Shown here: in pieces, positions 32,903 through 42,224 of the stretch | How positions within the stretch are numbered: position 1 is the stretch's first letter | How the letters are laid out: each line of letters begins with the position of its first letter | Source: Cyclobacteriaceae bacterium | GTDB taxonomy: Bacteria; Bacteroidota; Bacteroidia; Cytophagales; Cyclobacteriaceae | Assembly (NCBI GenBank): GCA_028278225.1 | Contig: JANQEU010000084.1 | Location: forward strand, 1-64,000 | Direction of reading: 5' to 3' | DNA length: 64,000 bases | Notes under the pieces: generated by a model | Told to the model about the DNA's origin: nothing | Seen by the model: the letters and a program-made list of their open reading frames with translations, nothing else | Database searches by the model: none | Program-made: the position numbers and the translations under genes

Positions 32903-34693
32903 TCAGGTTTCTACCATATTTCCATTTTGTTTACTCCATAGGGAGATGTATTTCTCGTTTTTCTCCAGCAGGAGTGCATGCGTGCCATTACCTGCAAGCT
33001 TTCCTTTTTCAAGGATGAAAATTTCATCGGCATCTATTATCGAACTTAACCGGTGAGTGATGATAATGATCGTCTTACCCTGATCTTTCAGCCTCTTGAC
33101 CGTCTGTAAAAAAAATGACTCGGACTTGCCGTCCAGGGCAGAAGTGGCCTCGTCGAATATGATGATTTCTGGATCGGGATACATCGCCCTCAGAATGGCG
33201 ATTCTTTGCTTTTGTCCACCGGAAAGATTTTGCCCGTTTTCACCCAGTAGACTGCCAAACCCACCCGGCATCTCATTGATGAAATCAGTCATACCCAGAT
33301 CATTGGCCAGGGTGACGATCCTTTTCACATCGGGTTGAAATTCGCCCAGCGCTACGTTTTCAATAATAGTCCCGGCAAAAAGATCTACCTGCTGAGGTAC
33401 GATGCTGATAAGATCGTTTAGGGAATCAGGATCAATCATTGACAGATCATAATCTCCCAGGAATATCTTACCTTTTTCTACAGGGTAAAGTCTTTTTACC
33501 AGGGAGGCAATAGTTGATTTTCCGGATCCGCTTTCTCCAATTATTGCTGTCAGGGAACCTTTCTGAATATTGAGTGATAGATCTTCAAAAACTGTAACTC
33601 TTGTTCCGTATCGAAAACCGACATTTTGAAATTTTATATCCCCAACATCGACTCTCTCAATTTTTATTGGATTATCTACATACTGGCTGTCCAGATCCAT
33701 AATCTCAAATAGCCTATCAGCGGCAATCCTTGCATTTTGAAAAGCTTTATTAGCACCGATCAAACCACTGGCCGGACCTGTGAAATACCCGATAATGGCA
33801 TAAAATGACATTAATTCTCCCGGTGTAATGGCCTGCTGGATGACAAACCCGGCGCCAACCCAAAGAAGTATAATGGTAAACAGCCGGGAGATGGTGAGCG
33901 AGGCATTTCCGGAAAAAATACCGTTTAGCCCTGACTTGTAAACACTCGAAAGCAGATCAACAAACCGGACTTCTGTTTTTAGGTTGGAATAGTTTTGCAT
34001 CCCGAAGGCCTTTATCGTTTTAACTGAATTAAGGGATTCTACCAACTGGGATTCAAGTTCGGCGGCATTTTCCATCACCTTTCTTTCTGCTTTCCTGTTT
34101 AGCCTGTTTGTAATAAGGAAGGTAAGTGCATAAAAGGGGATCACTAGAAGCATGATCACAGCCAGCTTCCAGTAGTAGGTAAACATCAGGCAGAAAGAGA
34201 AGATCAGGATGAACACATTGATAATCACATCGATGGCCGTTTGATTGATAAAGACCCTGATCTTCACAGCGTCATTTATTCTGCTTGTTATTTCACCTAC
34301 GCGCATCGTGTCAAAAAATCGTTGTGGAAGACTGAGTAAATGTTTGTAATATCCCAGGATTAGTTTAGCGTCGATCTGCTGGCCAACCTTTATCACAAAC
34401 AGCGATTTTATAAAGTTGATGATGACCTGGAAGGTGACCAAAATGATCATCCCAAGCCCAAGAAGGTTCAGGAGGTTACTATTTTGAGACGGGATCACAT
34501 GATCTATGATCTTTTGAACGTAAATGGCTGTCGACAATCCGATGATTGTAATAAGTGCCGCACCCAAAAGTGTCTGGATCATGATATTTTTATGCGGACT
34601 CAACAGAAATAAAATCCTGCTTGATAAGGAAACTTTTTGATTGCCCTTTGAGAAATTTGAGCCGGGCTCAACAGTAGTAAGACACCAGACCAT
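32903..34693 (-). CDS. ABC exporter (transmembrane and ATPase part) of a C39-peptidase transporter, frameshift-separated
   Basis: This 596-residue frame encodes the membrane and ATPase domains of a PCAT-type peptide exporter. About six TM helices span 30-300. Walker A is GESGSGKST near 388, the signature LSGGQKQR near 491 and Walker B IIIFDEATSALD near 513; all are intact. The first 30 codons (34600-34693) overlap the C39 gene's end in another frame. Family members join the C39 peptidase directly at LLLLSP-GSNFxKGNxKVSL. Here the C39 frame reads LLLLSP and this frame continues GSNFSKGNQKVSL, so one missing base (CCC for CCCC) near 34662 splits a single gene. See the finding. If ATG 34693 is used, the transporter would lack its peptidase. 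Confidence 0.88.
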   Translation of the reverse strand: MVWCLTTVEPGSNFSKGNQKVSLSSRILFLLSPHKNIMIQTLLGAALITIIGLSTAIYVQKIIDHVIPSQNSNLLNLLGLGMIILVTFQVIINFIKSLFVIKVGQQIDAKLILGYYKHLLSLPQRFFDTMRVGEITSRINDAVKIRVFINQTAIDVIINVFILIFSFCLMFTYYWKLAVIMLLVIPFYALTFLITNRLNRKAERKVMENAAELESQLVESLNSVKTIKAFGMQNYSNLKTEVRFVDLLSSVYKSGLNGIFSGNASLTISRLFTIILLWVGAGFVIQQAITPGELMSFYAIIGYFTGPASGLIGANKAFQNARIAADRLFEIMDLDSQYVDNPIKIERVDVGDIKFQNVGFRYGTRVTVFEDLSLNIQKGSLTAIIGESGSGKSTIASLVKRLYPVEKGKIFLGDYDLSMIDPDSLNDLISIVPQQVDLFAGTIIENVALGEFQPDVKRIVTLANDLGMTDFINEMPGGFGSLLGENGQNLSGGQKQRIAILRAMYPDPEIIIFDEATSALDGKSESFFLQTVKRLKDQGKTIIIITHRLSSIIDADEIFILEKGKLAGNGTHALLLEKNEKYISLWSKQNGNMVET

Positions 34694-35067
34694 ATTTCTT
34701 CAAATTGTTCTTTGGAGTGTTTAATGATCCTGCCCACGGCCGGGTCCATAACGTGGACGTCATTTTTGGTTATTTTATAGACAACTACATAGTGATGTAA
34801 ACGATTCTTAATAACTATATGCGCAATGCACGGGACAGGTACATCTGGCAATGCAGACATATCTCCCCTGACGCCTTTACCTTCAAAACCAAGTTGTTCC
34901 GCCGCTTCCAGCATACCAAGTGCATTGGTGCCTTTCTGATCTGTTCCGGCAGTTTGTCTGATTCGTGAAACGGGAAGCTTTAGCTTATAATGAGCAGAGA
35001 TGGAAGCAAGGCAAGCCGCTCCACAGTCAGTAATATCGCGTTGTTTGATAAGGATCGATCTCTTCAT
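34600..35067 (-). CDS. C39 peptidase domain of the peptide exporter, frameshift-separated
   Basis: The 155-residue frame encodes a complete bacteriocin-processing C39 peptidase. ILIKQRDITDCGAACL gives the oxyanion Gln9 and catalytic Cys15; HH at 91-92 supplies the His and DPA at 108-110 the Asp. It would cut leaders after GG. It ends with out-of-frame codons AQISQRAIKKFPYQ after LLLLSP, confirming that the natural continuation is in the next frame. It starts 2 bases after the HlyD gene on the same strand. Whether the peptidase works alone or by frameshifting into the ABC part decides if the system is active. Confidence 0.88.
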   Translation of the reverse strand: MKRSILIKQRDITDCGAACLASISAHYKLKLPVSRIRQTAGTDQKGTNALGMLEAAEQLGFEGKGVRGDMSALPDVPVPCIAHIVIKNRLHHYVVVYKITKNDVHVMDPAVGRIIKHSKEQFEEIWSGVLLLLSPAQISQRAIKKFPYQAGFYFC

Positions 35068-35069
35068 TT

Positions 35070-36224
35070 TCAGATCTTCTTAGGATTTAACCAGTCATTG
35101 GCTTTATCAAATAACAGATCAAGCAGGCTTCTTTCAGTGATAATGAAATTGGCAGTAAGGCTCATTCCTTTCTTTAGCTCTGCGACAAAACCATTTTTGA
35201 GTTTTAGGTGATGTTTAGATAGATCACACTTAACCAGGAAATAGGGCTGATCATTTACCAGGTAGACATCATTGGAGATTTCAAATACATTGCCTTCGAT
35301 CAGTCCCCAGTCATTAAAATCATAAGCGTCAATGGCAAGGGATGCCCTCTGACCGACATGTATCAATCCTATTTCACTTGTGGGGACATAACAGGCAGCA
35401 ATAAATGAAGTGTCTGCGGAAATTTCACAAAGCTGAAGGCCTGCGGGGACGTACTGGCCTGAATCGAGGTCTACGGCATTTATCAAATGCCCGCCTGACG
35501 GCGAGATGAGCAGGTACATTTTCTTTTTCTCATTGAGTTGATACAAACTGCTTTTTACCCGGTCCCTTTCCTTTTCGAGCGAATGTAATTTTGCCTTCCA
35601 CTCGTTGCGATACTGATCAATGGCCAGTCGGTAGGAATTGATCGCTTTTTCGTAAAGGAGTTTGTCCTTTTCAAACTTTTTCCTTGCAATAACGTCTTGT
35701 GCGAATAATGTTTTTTGCCTGGAATAATTTTGCTGTAGATTGTCGATTTCCTGTTCCAGTCCCGATAGATTATTTTGAAATTCTTTAAATACAAGTCTGT
35801 GCTCCAGCGATTTCAGTTCCGGATTTTCCTCCGGCTTCCCGATACTGATCAGTTTTGCAAGATCACTGGTATGAATTTCTATGACGTGTAATCGATTCAG
35901 GAATAATTGCACTTCCTTTTTTAAAGAACGATCATCCAGGACGAGCAGCGTGTCTCCCGGACTCACAGTTTGATTTTCGCTGATGTTGCTGCGGACAACC
36001 TGCGCCCCGATCGGGGCAAACAGTTGTTTATTCTTACTTTTTGTCGTGATTACCCCTTTTGTTTTTGTGGTTACATCCACGAAGATGAAAGGAAGACTGA
36101 CGACAATGGCAGTAATCAAAAGGATAACAACAAGGTAAATCAGACTTGTGGCCTTGTTTAACTTAAAAGTGTAATGCTCCAAACCGGAGTTAATAAACTC
36201 CTTTGGAAATATCTGTTTTTCCAT
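35070..36224 (-). CDS. HlyD-family membrane fusion protein for peptide export
   Basis: HlyD-type adaptors link a C39 ABC exporter to the outer membrane. Using the ATG at 36224 gives 384 residues starting MEKQIFPKEFIN; the longer frame upstream has no family resemblance. A TM helix lies at TSLIYLVVILLITAIVVSLPFIF (about 27-50). Then come a biotinyl/lipoyl-like half motif (APIGAQVVRS, GDTLLVLDD), a long coiled coil (about 130-240) and a second lipoyl half followed by a beta-barrel domain. Proteins of this type occur in bacteriocin exporters (for example in C39 systems). The stop is 2 bases before the C39 peptidase start. Confidence 0.87.
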   Translation of the reverse strand: MEKQIFPKEFINSGLEHYTFKLNKATSLIYLVVILLITAIVVSLPFIFVDVTTKTKGVITTKSKNKQLFAPIGAQVVRSNISENQTVSPGDTLLVLDDRSLKKEVQLFLNRLHVIEIHTSDLAKLISIGKPEENPELKSLEHRLVFKEFQNNLSGLEQEIDNLQQNYSRQKTLFAQDVIARKKFEKDKLLYEKAINSYRLAIDQYRNEWKAKLHSLEKERDRVKSSLYQLNEKKKMYLLISPSGGHLINAVDLDSGQYVPAGLQLCEISADTSFIAACYVPTSEIGLIHVGQRASLAIDAYDFNDWGLIEGNVFEISNDVYLVNDQPYFLVKCDLSKHHLKLKNGFVAELKKGMSLTANFIITERSLLDLLFDKANDWLNPKKI

Positions 36225-36465
36225 CCTACTGGACGTCCTTAAATTTCTTCTGGCGATTAAGGTTATCCTTGGAGCGATCGGGTTTATCCCTGGGCTGGGA
36301 AGGGAGGTACCCGTTTGCAATAGTAAGTGGAAAAATTATTAATCGCTAACACCGTAATGGATTTTTTTACAAACAAGTGAATTATTCATTATCCTGGACT
36401 CAGGAAGTCACAAACCAAAACGAAAATTGATGGGTTCAAATGATATTGTGTGGACCCGGTCGAAA

Positions 36466-36870
36466 TCAATAAAACGGAGCAAGCAGGTCCCGCATCACCT
36501 GTGGGACTCTCGTAGGCCGGTTGGTCTTCATGTTGATAAATACCAAAGTTGTTTCACCTGTATTTACTTTTTGACCGGCCTCATTGAATATTTCGTACTC
36601 ATACCGGATCAGCGTTTTCGGAAATTTAGGGATCCTTACCTTTATCGTCAGCAGGTCATCATATTTTGCCGGCAGGTGAAACTGGGTCTTTAATTCGATT
36701 ACAGGCATCATCACGCCCTCTTCCTCCAGTTTTTTATAAGCATAACCAAGCTGGCGGAATGCCTCCACACGGGCAACTTCATAATAAGTGGCATAGTTAC
36801 CATAATACACATATCCCATTTGATCTGTGTCGGCGTATCTTACCCTTAGTTGTATTTCCGTTTGAAACAT
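36466..36870 (-). CDS. Acyl-CoA thioesterase, YbgC/FadM-like
   Basis: A 134-residue hotdog-fold thioesterase of the 4HBT family, which hydrolyses acyl-CoA or acyl-ACP thioesters. The family signature RYADTDQMGYVYYGNY (residues 9-24) contains the catalytic Asp in ADTDQMG, followed by the usual ARVEAFRQLGYAY and the C-terminal QKVNTGETTLVFIN. Complete length. The ATG overlaps the mltG stop (TAATG), so it is co-translated with mltG. The substrate is not known. Confidence 0.88.
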   Translation of the reverse strand: MFQTEIQLRVRYADTDQMGYVYYGNYATYYEVARVEAFRQLGYAYKKLEEEGVMMPVIELKTQFHLPAKYDDLLTIKVRIPKFPKTLIRYEYEIFNEAGQKVNTGETTLVFINMKTNRPTRVPQVMRDLLAPFY

Positions 36871-37913
36871 TACCTGTAGATCCTTTCCCTGTTCAGAGCT
36901 GCCTGAAATTTACCTGCGTTTATGTTATGTTCCCGGAGTGTGCTGGCAAATACATGATATCCGGAGAAATCATCCTTTGCACACATATAGATATAGTTAT
37001 GTTTGTCGTAATTCAAAACTGCGTTGAGAGAAGAAATTGACGGCATATTGATCGGGCCCGGAGGTAATCCTTCATACATGTAGGTGTTATAAGGTGAGTC
37101 TATTTGCTTATGTACATTCAGGACCCGTCTGATGGTAAAATCATTTGCCGCAAAAACTAAAGTAGGATCAGCCTGCAATGGTATTCCGCGTTTTAACCGG
37201 TTAATATACAATCCGGCAACAACTGACGCTTCTTCCGGTTGACTGACTTCACCCTGCACTATTGATGCCAATGTCGAAACTTCCAGTGGACTCAATCCGA
37301 TTTCTTCCGCTTTTCGGATCTTTTCCGCTGACCAAAATCGGTCATACTCCAGTTTTAATCGATCCAGTACCTGCTTTGGGGTCTCCGTCCAGTACAGCTC
37401 ATAAGTATTGGGAATAAACATGGAAATGAAATTCAGGGAATCAAATCCATAGAATCCGGGGATAGTGTCGTTTAGCATGACGTCCGCCATTTCCAGGGAA
37501 TCGAATTCCATATATTTCGAAAAGATACCAGGTAACTCTTCTGCCTTTCTTGCAAGGTTGAAGGTAAGTTTTATTGGTGTCTGAGCCCCAGATCTGAGCA
37601 AATTAACCGCCTCCAGGTTGGTCATGTCTTTTCGCAAGATGTACATTCCCGGTTTTACCAGGCGGTCATATTTTTTGAGCTTCGCCAGAAAACTGAAAGT
37701 CACAAGGTCGTTTACAATTCTCTGGTCATGAAGTGCATTTTGGACATCCTTAAATGTGGAACCTTTGGGAATTGCAAATTGTCGGTCATACCCGTCCACT
37801 TGGATATTGGGAGTGAAGATCATCTGCCAGGTGTAAAATGCAAATGACGAAAGCATGATAGTAAAGACTATCATAAATATGGCAACTATTTTTTTCCGGG
37901 TCATCGCGCGCAA
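36870..37913 (-). CDS. mltG: Endolytic murein transglycosylase MltG
   Basis: MltG is a membrane-anchored lytic transglycosylase that ends growing peptidoglycan strands. The 347-residue protein has a TM helix near residues 8-30, a LysM-like fold in the middle (GMYIL), and the catalytic domain. ASIVQGEVSQPEEASVVAGLYINRL contains the catalytic Glu in IVQGE; GIPLQADPTLVFA and SPYNTYMYEGLPPGPI complete the domain, then INMPSISSLNAVLN. All conserved blocks are present. It overlaps the thioesterase gene by one base and lies next to the divergent WbqC gene. Confidence 0.93.
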   Translation of the reverse strand: MRAMTRKKIVAIFMIVFTIMLSSFAFYTWQMIFTPNIQVDGYDRQFAIPKGSTFKDVQNALHDQRIVNDLVTFSFLAKLKKYDRLVKPGMYILRKDMTNLEAVNLLRSGAQTPIKLTFNLARKAEELPGIFSKYMEFDSLEMADVMLNDTIPGFYGFDSLNFISMFIPNTYELYWTETPKQVLDRLKLEYDRFWSAEKIRKAEEIGLSPLEVSTLASIVQGEVSQPEEASVVAGLYINRLKRGIPLQADPTLVFAANDFTIRRVLNVHKQIDSPYNTYMYEGLPPGPINMPSISSLNAVLNYDKHNYIYMCAKDDFSGYHVFASTLREHNINAGKFQAALNRERIYR

Positions 37914-37968
37914 AAATAATACTTGAATCTTTTACGGAATTAGCCAGATATGGATTAGGATTACAACT

Positions 37969-38613
37969 ATGAAATCCGATACTATTCTCATTGAGCCGCA
38001 TTACATCGGTAACATTGAATATTATGTTTTGATTTCTAATTACCCCAGTGTTTGCCTGGAGGTAAATGATCATTTCATTAAGCAGACTTACAGGAACCGG
38101 ACTACCATCCTGACAGCAAACGGGACACAAAACTTGATTGTGCCGGTTACTTTCGGCAATCGAACGATATACAAAGATGTTAAAATAGATTACCAACAGA
38201 AATGGGTGAAGGATCACATGCGGGCGGTCAAATCGGCATATGCAAAATCACCTTTCTTTGAGCATTTCATGGCGTACTTTGAAGGGATTTGGGATCGTAA
38301 ATACCAATTTTTACATGACCTGTGTCTGGAAATGATGACATTATGTCTGGATCTTCTTAAGATTGAAAGGAAGATAACAGAAACAGATGTCTATTTTGCT
38401 GAAACTGAGAACAGTATGATTGATAAGCGGAATGACATTTCACCAAAAAAGATGTACGATTCGAGGAATAATTACAGGCCGTCATCGTATTTGCAAAACT
38501 TTGGCAACAAATTTGTCCCCAATCTCAGTGTCATTGATCTGCTCATGTGTACGGGTTTAGCGTCGCGGACAATCCTTCAGCAAAGCACGATACAACGCGA
38601 AGAACAAATATGA
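37969..38613 (+). CDS. WbqC-family protein
   Basis: A 214-residue protein of the WbqC family (uncharacterised, often near surface-polysaccharide or cell-envelope genes). The N-terminal EPHYIGNIEYYVLI (residues 9-22) and YRNRTTILTANGTQNLIVPVTFG (about 41-65) match the family, and the middle FFEHF and WDRKYQFLHDLCLEMM are conserved. No membrane or signal segment. It is transcribed on the plus strand with a 56-base space from mltG. The C-terminal 40 residues are polar and less conserved. Function is not known for the family. Confidence 0.75.
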   Translation: MKSDTILIEPHYIGNIEYYVLISNYPSVCLEVNDHFIKQTYRNRTTILTANGTQNLIVPVTFGNRTIYKDVKIDYQQKWVKDHMRAVKSAYAKSPFFEHFMAYFEGIWDRKYQFLHDLCLEMMTLCLDLLKIERKITETDVYFAETENSMIDKRNDISPKKMYDSRNNYRPSSYLQNFGNKFVPNLSVIDLLMCTGLASRTILQQSTIQREEQI

Positions 38614-38692
38614 GTATATCAATGTTGTAGTAGATAGTATTTAATAAATAAACTTTATTTTTACTTTATCGCATTTTTGCATAAATCCATAT

Positions 38693-41233
38693 ATGGAAGC
38701 TAAATTTTCAAACAGAGTTAAGGAGGTGATATCACTGAGCAGGGAAGAGGCGCTAAGGCTCGGTCATGATTACATCGGAACGGAACACCTGTTGCTTGGT
38801 ATGATCAGGGAGGGAGAGGGAGTAGCGGTAGCGTTGCTTAAGAAATTAGGCGTTTCCCTTGATGAGTTAAGGACAGCTATAGAACAGGCAACCAAAGGAA
38901 CGGCAACCAGCAATGTCAAAAATCTTGCAAATATTCCCTTAACAAGACAATCGGAAAAGGTCTTAAAGATCACATATCTCGAGGCTAAAATTTTTAAAAG
39001 TCAGTTGATAGGGACGGAGCATCTGCTGCTTTCTATCCTGAGAGATGAAGATAATCTGGCAACCCAGATCCTGGATAAATTTGATGTGGGGTATGATGTT
39101 GTGAAAGAAATGCTTGAGTATCAGACGGAAAATCCAATGGGTCAGTCAGACACGGATGAGCCGGATGAGGAGTCCGGAAGGATGTTTGGTGGCGGCGGCT
39201 CGTCAGGCAGTAGCCGGGAATCCACCAAAGGCGGTGAGAAATCACGAACTCCGGTTTTGGATAATTTCGGCAGGGATCTCACAAAACTGGCCGAAGACGA
39301 TAAGCTGGATCCGATAGTGGGTCGTGAGAAAGAAATCGAGCGTGTGGCCCAGATCCTGAGCCGGAGAAAGAAAAACAACCCCATACTGATCGGGGAGCCT
39401 GGTGTGGGTAAAACTGCAATAGCAGAGGGATTGGCACTTAGAATTGTCCAGAAAAAAGTATCCAGGGTACTTTTTGGAAAGCGGGTTGTAACCCTGGATC
39501 TGGCGTCTCTTGTAGCGGGGACCAAGTATCGGGGACAATTCGAAGAAAGGATGAAGGCGGTGATGAATGAGATAGAAAAATCGCCGGATGTCATTCTCTT
39601 TATAGATGAGCTTCACACCATTGTTGGCGCAGGCGGCGCCTCGGGTTCACTCGATGCGTCTAATATGTTCAAGCCTGCCCTGGCGAGAGGAGAAATACAA
39701 TGTATAGGGGCCACCACCCTGGACGAATACAGACAGTACATTGAGAAGGATGGAGCGTTGGCAAGAAGATTCCAGATGGTAATGGTGGACGCAACTACCC
39801 CTGAAGAAACGATCCAGATACTGGAAAATATTAAGGACAAATATGAGGATCATCACCATGTCAACTATACCACTGAAGCGATAAACTCATGCGTGAGTCT
39901 TTCGGACAGGTATATCAGTGACAGATTTCTTCCGGACAAAGCCATCGACGTAATGGATGAGGCAGGAGCCAGGGTACATATCAATAATATCAACGTGCCT
40001 GAGCAGATTGTCTCCCTGGAAGATCAGATAGAGGAAGTCAAAAAAGAAAAGAACAGGGTTGTCAAGAGTCAGAAATACGAGGAAGCAGCCCAATTAAGGG
40101 ATAAAGAGAAGAAACTGATCGCTCAATTGGAAGAGGAGAAAAACAAGTGGGAAGAGGAAACCAGGGTGAAGCGGTATAAGGTTGACGAAGAGAACGTGGC
40201 AGAGGTGATTGCCATGATGACAGGCGTTCCCACAAAACGGATCGCTCAAAATGAGAGCCAGAAGCTTTTGAGCATGAAGGATGAGTTGGAGATGAGTGTC
40301 ATTGGACAAAAGGAAGCAATTGCCATGCTGACGAAAGCTATCCAACGGACAAGAGTGGGACTGAAAGATCCCAAAAAACCAATAGGGTCATTTGTGTTTT
40401 TGGGTCCTACGGGAGTTGGGAAAACAGAGATGGCAAAAGTGCTGGCACAATACCTGTTTGATAAGGAGGACGCGCTGATCCGGATAGACATGAGTGAGTA
40501 TATGGAGAAGTTTTCAGTCAGCAGGTTGGTTGGAGCGCCTCCGGGTTATGTCGGATATGAGGAAGGCGGGCAGTTAACGGAAAAAGTGAGGCGGAAGCCA
40601 TACTCGGTTGTTTTACTTGATGAAATTGAAAAGGCCCATCCTGATGTGTTCAATATTCTTCTACAGGTACTGGATGATGGCGTACTGACGGATGGATTAG
40701 GGCGAAGGGTTGACTTCCGGAATACGATCATTATCATGACCTCAAATATTGGCGTCAGGGATCTGAAAGATTTTGGTGCAGGGATCGGATTTTCTACGCA
40801 GGCCAAGCGTGACAGTCAGGATGAGATCATCAAATCAACCATCCAAAATGCACTGAAAAAGACCTTTAGTCCTGAATTTTTAAACAGGCTGGATGATGTC
40901 ATCATTTTCAATACACTGGAAAGGGAGCACATTCACAAGATCATTGATATCTCACTTTCAAAACTTTTCAGTCGTATAGTTGACTTGGGATACAAGGTGA
41001 AGTTGACGGAAAAGGCGAAGGATTTCCTGTCTGACAAGGGGTACGACCCACAGTATGGAGCCAGACCACTCAACAGGGCCATTCAAAAATATCTGGAGGA
41101 TCCGGTGGCCGAAGAGATCCTGAGAGGAGAAATTGAAGAGGGGGATACAATTCAGGCCGAATGGGACGGCAAGTCCGATGAGCTGAAGATCAAGCTCAAA
41201 AAGAAACGCGTAAAAGAAGACAAGGAAAAATAA
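38693..41233 (+). CDS. clpC: Clp protease ATP-binding subunit ClpC
   Basis: ClpC is an AAA+ unfoldase that feeds ClpP and, with adaptor proteins, degrades damaged or regulatory proteins. The 846-residue chain starts with paired Clp_N repeats ([21 protein letters not shown] near 18 and 93). D1 has Walker [13 protein letters not shown] near 235 and DEXX ([10 protein letters not shown]). A UVR-like linker follows near 440 ([16 protein letters not shown]), characteristic of ClpC over ClpA. D2 has [11 protein letters not shown] near 571 and [13 protein letters not shown]. The ClpP-binding LGF-type loop is not checked by alignment. A terminator follows immediately. Length and order are complete. 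Confidence 0.95.
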   Translation: MEAKFSNRVKEVISLSREEALRLGHDYIGTEHLLLGMIREGEGVAVALLKKLGVSLDELRTAIEQATKGTATSNVKNLANIPLTRQSEKVLKITYLEAKIFKSQLIGTEHLLLSILRDEDNLATQILDKFDVGYDVVKEMLEYQTENPMGQSDTDEPDEESGRMFGGGGSSGSSRESTKGGEKSRTPVLDNFGRDLTKLAEDDKLDPIVGREKEIERVAQILSRRKKNNPILIGEPGVGKTAIAEGLALRIVQKKVSRVLFGKRVVTLDLASLVAGTKYRGQFEERMKAVMNEIEKSPDVILFIDELHTIVGAGGASGSLDASNMFKPALARGEIQCIGATTLDEYRQYIEKDGALARRFQMVMVDATTPEETIQILENIKDKYEDHHHVNYTTEAINSCVSLSDRYISDRFLPDKAIDVMDEAGARVHINNINVPEQIVSLEDQIEEVKKEKNRVVKSQKYEEAAQLRDKEKKLIAQLEEEKNKWEEETRVKRYKVDEENVAEVIAMMTGVPTKRIAQNESQKLLSMKDELEMSVIGQKEAIAMLTKAIQRTRVGLKDPKKPIGSFVFLGPTGVGKTEMAKVLAQYLFDKEDALIRIDMSEYMEKFSVSRLVGAPPGYVGYEEGGQLTEKVRRKPYSVVLLDEIEKAHPDVFNILLQVLDDGVLTDGLGRRVDFRNTIIIMTSNIGVRDLKDFGAGIGFSTQAKRDSQDEIIKSTIQNALKKTFSPEFLNRLDDVIIFNTLEREHIHKIIDISLSKLFSRIVDLGYKVKLTEKAKDFLSDKGYDPQYGARPLNRAIQKYLEDPVAEEILRGEIEEGDTIQAEWDGKSDELKIKLKKKRVKEDKEK

Positions 41234-41235
41234 AA

Positions 41236-41266
41236 AAGGAAGGGGCTGCAGTGGCCCTTTTTTTTG
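41236..41266 (+). terminator. Rho-independent terminator after clpC
   Basis: The stem AAGGGGC / GGCCCTT, with loop TGCAGT, is followed by a run of eight T residues directly after the clpC stop codon. It matches an intrinsic terminator. Confidence 0.85.
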
Positions 41267-41274
41267 TAATTATA

Positions 41275-41289
41275 GTTTATAACATAAAC
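41275..41289. promoter_or_regulatory. Inverted repeat operator-like site GTTTATAACATAAAC
   Basis: A perfect 6+6 inverted repeat with a 3-base spacer lies just upstream of the TAnnTTTG -7 element (41295-41302). A near copy, GTTTATAATATAAAA, lies before the gene at 42225, and the regulator gene at 41895 lies between them. The two-site pattern suggests this regulator binds here. Confidence 0.55.
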
Positions 41290-41294
41290 TTATT

Positions 41295-41302
41295 TATATT
41301 TG
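41295..41302 (+). promoter_or_regulatory. Bacteroidota-type -7 element before the small membrane gene
   Basis: TATATTTG matches TAnnTTTG and lies 28 bases upstream of the ATG at 41330. The inverted repeat at 41275-41289 overlaps the spacer toward -33, so a regulator there would block RNA polymerase. Confidence 0.5.
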
Positions 41303-41329
41303 TAACGTGTAGTATTGTAAAAGTTTAAT

Positions 41330-41902
41330 ATGGAAAAGGAAATTACCAGTAAAGAAAGCCTTGAGATCATCACTGATATGATCTCAAAAGCCAAGCGTAA
41401 TATCGCAAAGGGGGGAAGTTTTTATTTCCTGCTTTGGGGATTCGTTGTGACTGCTGCGAACTTTGGGCATTATGCAATAGCGAAATTTACCTCCTATCCG
41501 CATCCATACATCGTATGGTCACTTTCGATACCCGCGATCATAATTACTATTTGGTACAGCTATCGTCAGGAAAGAGATGCCAGAGCAACAGGACCATTCG
41601 ACAGGATTTATGGTCAGGTCTGGATCGCGGCTTTCGCCTGCATGGTTGTGGTGATTTTTTCGATGACCAGGCTGTCCTATCAGATCAATCCACTCATTCT
41701 TCTGATAGCCGGCATGGCCACCTACATTACAGGAAGTCTTCTGAAATTCAAGCCTTTACTGATTGGGGGTGTATGCTTGTGGTTATCAGCCATTGTGGCC
41801 TTTCAAGTATCGGTCGTAGACCAGTATCTTGTAGGTGCCATTGCGATAATAATTGGTTATCTTATACCGGGATTCATACTTAAGAGAGTGGAAAGTGAGT
41901 GA
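41330..41902 (+). CDS. Multi-helix membrane protein with an N-terminal coiled segment
   Basis: A 190-residue integral membrane protein of unknown function. The first 25 residues are charged (MEKEITSKESLEIITDMISKAK). Then about five hydrophobic helices follow (FYFLLWGFVVTAANFGHYA, IVWSLSIPAIIITIW, VWIAAFACMVVVIFSM, LILLIAGMATYITGSLL, LWLSAIVAFQVSVV and AIAIIIGYLIPGFIL). Its stop overlaps the start of the winged-helix regulator gene, a pairing seen with small membrane proteins and regulators of one family in Bacteroidota. It follows the operator and promoter described at 41275-41302. Confidence 0.6.
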   Translation: MEKEITSKESLEIITDMISKAKRNIAKGGSFYFLLWGFVVTAANFGHYAIAKFTSYPHPYIVWSLSIPAIIITIWYSYRQERDARATGPFDRIYGQVWIAAFACMVVVIFSMTRLSYQINPLILLIAGMATYITGSLLKFKPLLIGGVCLWLSAIVAFQVSVVDQYLVGAIAIIIGYLIPGFILKRVESE

Positions 41903-42182
41903 CTTTAAGCCCCTCGATCCTTTACTACACTCACAGCTTAGGTTGGCAATTATATCGCTGCTGATAGGTCTGGACTCGGCGGAATTCACCTTCATTAAAG
42001 AAAAAACCGAATCAACTGCCGGTAATCTTAGTGTTCAACTGGATAAACTGCAAAATGCCGGATACATAAGTGTCACGAAATCGTTTCGGGGCAAAAGACC
42101 ATTAACCACCTGCAGTATCACAAAGGTCGGCATAAGGGCTTTTGAGGAATACGTGGAAAACCTTAAAAAATACATTGAGTAA
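41895..42182 (+). CDS. Small winged-helix transcriptional regulator
   Basis: From GTG 41895 the protein is 95 residues, a compact winged-helix. QLRLAIISLLIGLDSAEFTFIKEKT forms helices 1-2, ESTAGNLSVQLDKLQNAGYI is the recognition helix, and VTKSFRGKRPLTTCSITKVG is the wing. A longer frame upstream would run into the membrane gene and has no homology. The GTG overlaps the membrane-gene stop by 8 bases, so the two are coupled. The GTTTATAAYATAAAC-type sites before both this operon and the gene at 42225 are candidate binding sites. Members of this family typically repress a small membrane-protein operon. Confidence 0.78.
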   Translation: MSDFKPLDPLLHSQLRLAIISLLIGLDSAEFTFIKEKTESTAGNLSVQLDKLQNAGYISVTKSFRGKRPLTTCSITKVGIRAFEEYVENLKKYIE

Positions 42183-42199
42183 ATTTTTTTAATACGTTG

Positions 42200-42214
42200 G
42201 TTTATAATATAAAA
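42200..42214. promoter_or_regulatory. Second operator-like site GTTTATAATATAAAA
   Basis: This 15-base sequence differs from the site at 41275-41289 at two positions, keeps the GTTTAT-n3-ATAAA frame, and lies 10 bases before the ATG of the gene at 42225. The regulator gene ends only 18 bases upstream. Confidence 0.45.
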
Positions 42215-42224
42215 TAGTTTAAAA

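Noticed and set aside
36225-36320. Upstream extension of the HlyD-like gene (32 extra residues)
   Set aside because: The residues have no family resemblance and the ATG at 36224 gives the usual short cytoplasmic start before the TM helix.
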